Positions 5,327-5,750 of a stretch of 5,750 nucleotides of DNA are shown here, piece by piece; position 1 is the first letter of the stretch, and every line of letters begins with the position of its first letter. Origin of the DNA: an uncultured Clostridia bacterium. GTDB lineage: Bacteria; Bacillota; Clostridia; Oscillospirales; Ruminococcaceae. The notes under the pieces are model-generated. The model was not told where the DNA came from. It worked only from the letters and a program-made list of their open reading frames with translations, and ran no database searches. The stretch lies in assembly GCA_945867255.1 (NCBI GenBank), contig CAMBHV010000108.1, positions 1 through 5,750 on the forward strand. The letters are read 5' to 3'. A program made the position numbers and the translations under genes.

Positions 5327-5750
5327 ATGGAATATACGCTTTCGCGCAATATGCGCGGCATGAAACCGTCCATCATCCGCGAGATCCTCAAACAGATGAG
5401 CGACCCCACTCTGATCAGTTTTGCGGGCGGGAACCCCGCGCCGGAGACATTCCCCACACAGCCTATCGCCGAAGCATCGGCCCGCCTTCTGGCTGAAGAC
5501 CCTACGGGGATGCTGCAGTATTCCGTAACAGAGGGCGTGCCCGCTGTGCTGGAAGAGGTGCGGCGGTTTGCCAACCGCAGTGAAATGCGCGTGCGCCCGC
5601 AGGATGCGCTTTTTATGGCAACGGGAAGCCAGCAGGTGCTGGACCTTGCCACGAAATGCCTTTGCAGCGAGGGAGATACGATTGCCGTGGAGGAACCGGC
5701 ATTCCTGGGGGCATATAATACGTTCCGCAGCCATGGCGCAAAGTTGGCGG
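5327..5750 (+). CDS. PLP-dependent aminotransferase, class I/II fold (N-terminal 141 residues; runs off the window)
   Basis: The frame is open from ATG 5327 to the window edge. The visible part matches fold-type I aminotransferases of the 2-aminoadipate/LysN-like and related broad-specificity group. SFAGGNPAPETFP (about residues 32-44) is the substrate-side N-terminal segment, QYSVTEGVPAVLEEV (about 65-79) the conserved small-domain turn, and TGSQQVLDLATKCL (about 97-110) the loop that usually holds the cofactor phosphate. EEPAFLGAYNTF (about 120-131) is the following conserved strand-turn. The catalytic lysine lies beyond the window. These cytoplasmic enzymes move an amino group between an amino acid and a 2-oxo acid; the exact substrate cannot be told from this part. 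The start is 16 nt after the transporter stop with no terminator between them, so co-transcription from the promoter at 4010-4038 is likely. Confidence 0.9.
   Translation, partial: MEYTLSRNMRGMKPSIIREILKQMSDPTLISFAGGNPAPETFPTQPIAEASARLLAEDPTGMLQYSVTEGVPAVLEEVRRFANRSEMRVRPQDALFMATGSQQVLDLATKCLCSEGDTIAVEEPAFLGAYNTFRSHGAKLA

Noticed and set aside
4828..5652. Long open frame on the minus strand across the transporter 3' end and aminotransferase 5' end
   Set aside because: It lies antisense to two convincingly conserved genes and its translation has no recognisable motif.

Overview
The window looks like a chromosomal segment of a moderately GC-rich, Gram-positive, gut-type Clostridia member. Oscillospiraceae is my best guess, from the Ig-like/glycine-rich surface protein with a C-terminal NPKTG motif, the Firmicutes-type long CDF transporter, the strong sigma-A-like promoters and the purine-rich Shine-Dalgarno sites. 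This assignment is inference from protein style; there is no rRNA or other marker here.

Layout: (1) Positions 3-2966 (+) hold the 3' part of a large extracellular protein. It runs from a glycine-rich repeat region (probable right-handed beta-helix) through several Ig-like modules and a pilin-like DUF7601/Cna-B-type module to a tail ending NPKTGA-stop, with no membrane anchor. (2) A 14-bp bidirectional terminator hairpin (2981-3012) separates it from a convergent gene. (3) Positions 3022-3900 (-) encode a predicted NYN/PIN-like nuclease with a lysine/alanine-rich linker and a C-terminal OST-HTH/LOTUS domain. (4) A 210-bp divergent intergenic region (3901-4110) holds an extended -10 promoter for the nuclease gene and a near-consensus promoter for the rightward genes. 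It also holds a perfect 12-bp GC-rich hairpin in the rightward leader and a possible 8-codon upstream ORF whose stop overlaps the next start. (5) Positions 4111-5310 (+) encode a cation diffusion facilitator metal exporter with an N/D-D/D transport site, suggestive of manganese. Its cytoplasmic C-terminus appears to be two tandem copies of the same fold. (6) From 5327 to the window edge (+) is the N-terminal part of a fold-type I PLP-dependent aminotransferase, 16 nt behind the transporter and probably in the same operon.

No mobile element, CRISPR array, tRNA or rRNA was seen. I found no clear new multi-gene system. The points most worth a second look are the anchor-less sortase-like tail, the duplicated C-terminal domain and altered metal site of the CDF protein, and the structured leader with the overlapping mini-ORF.
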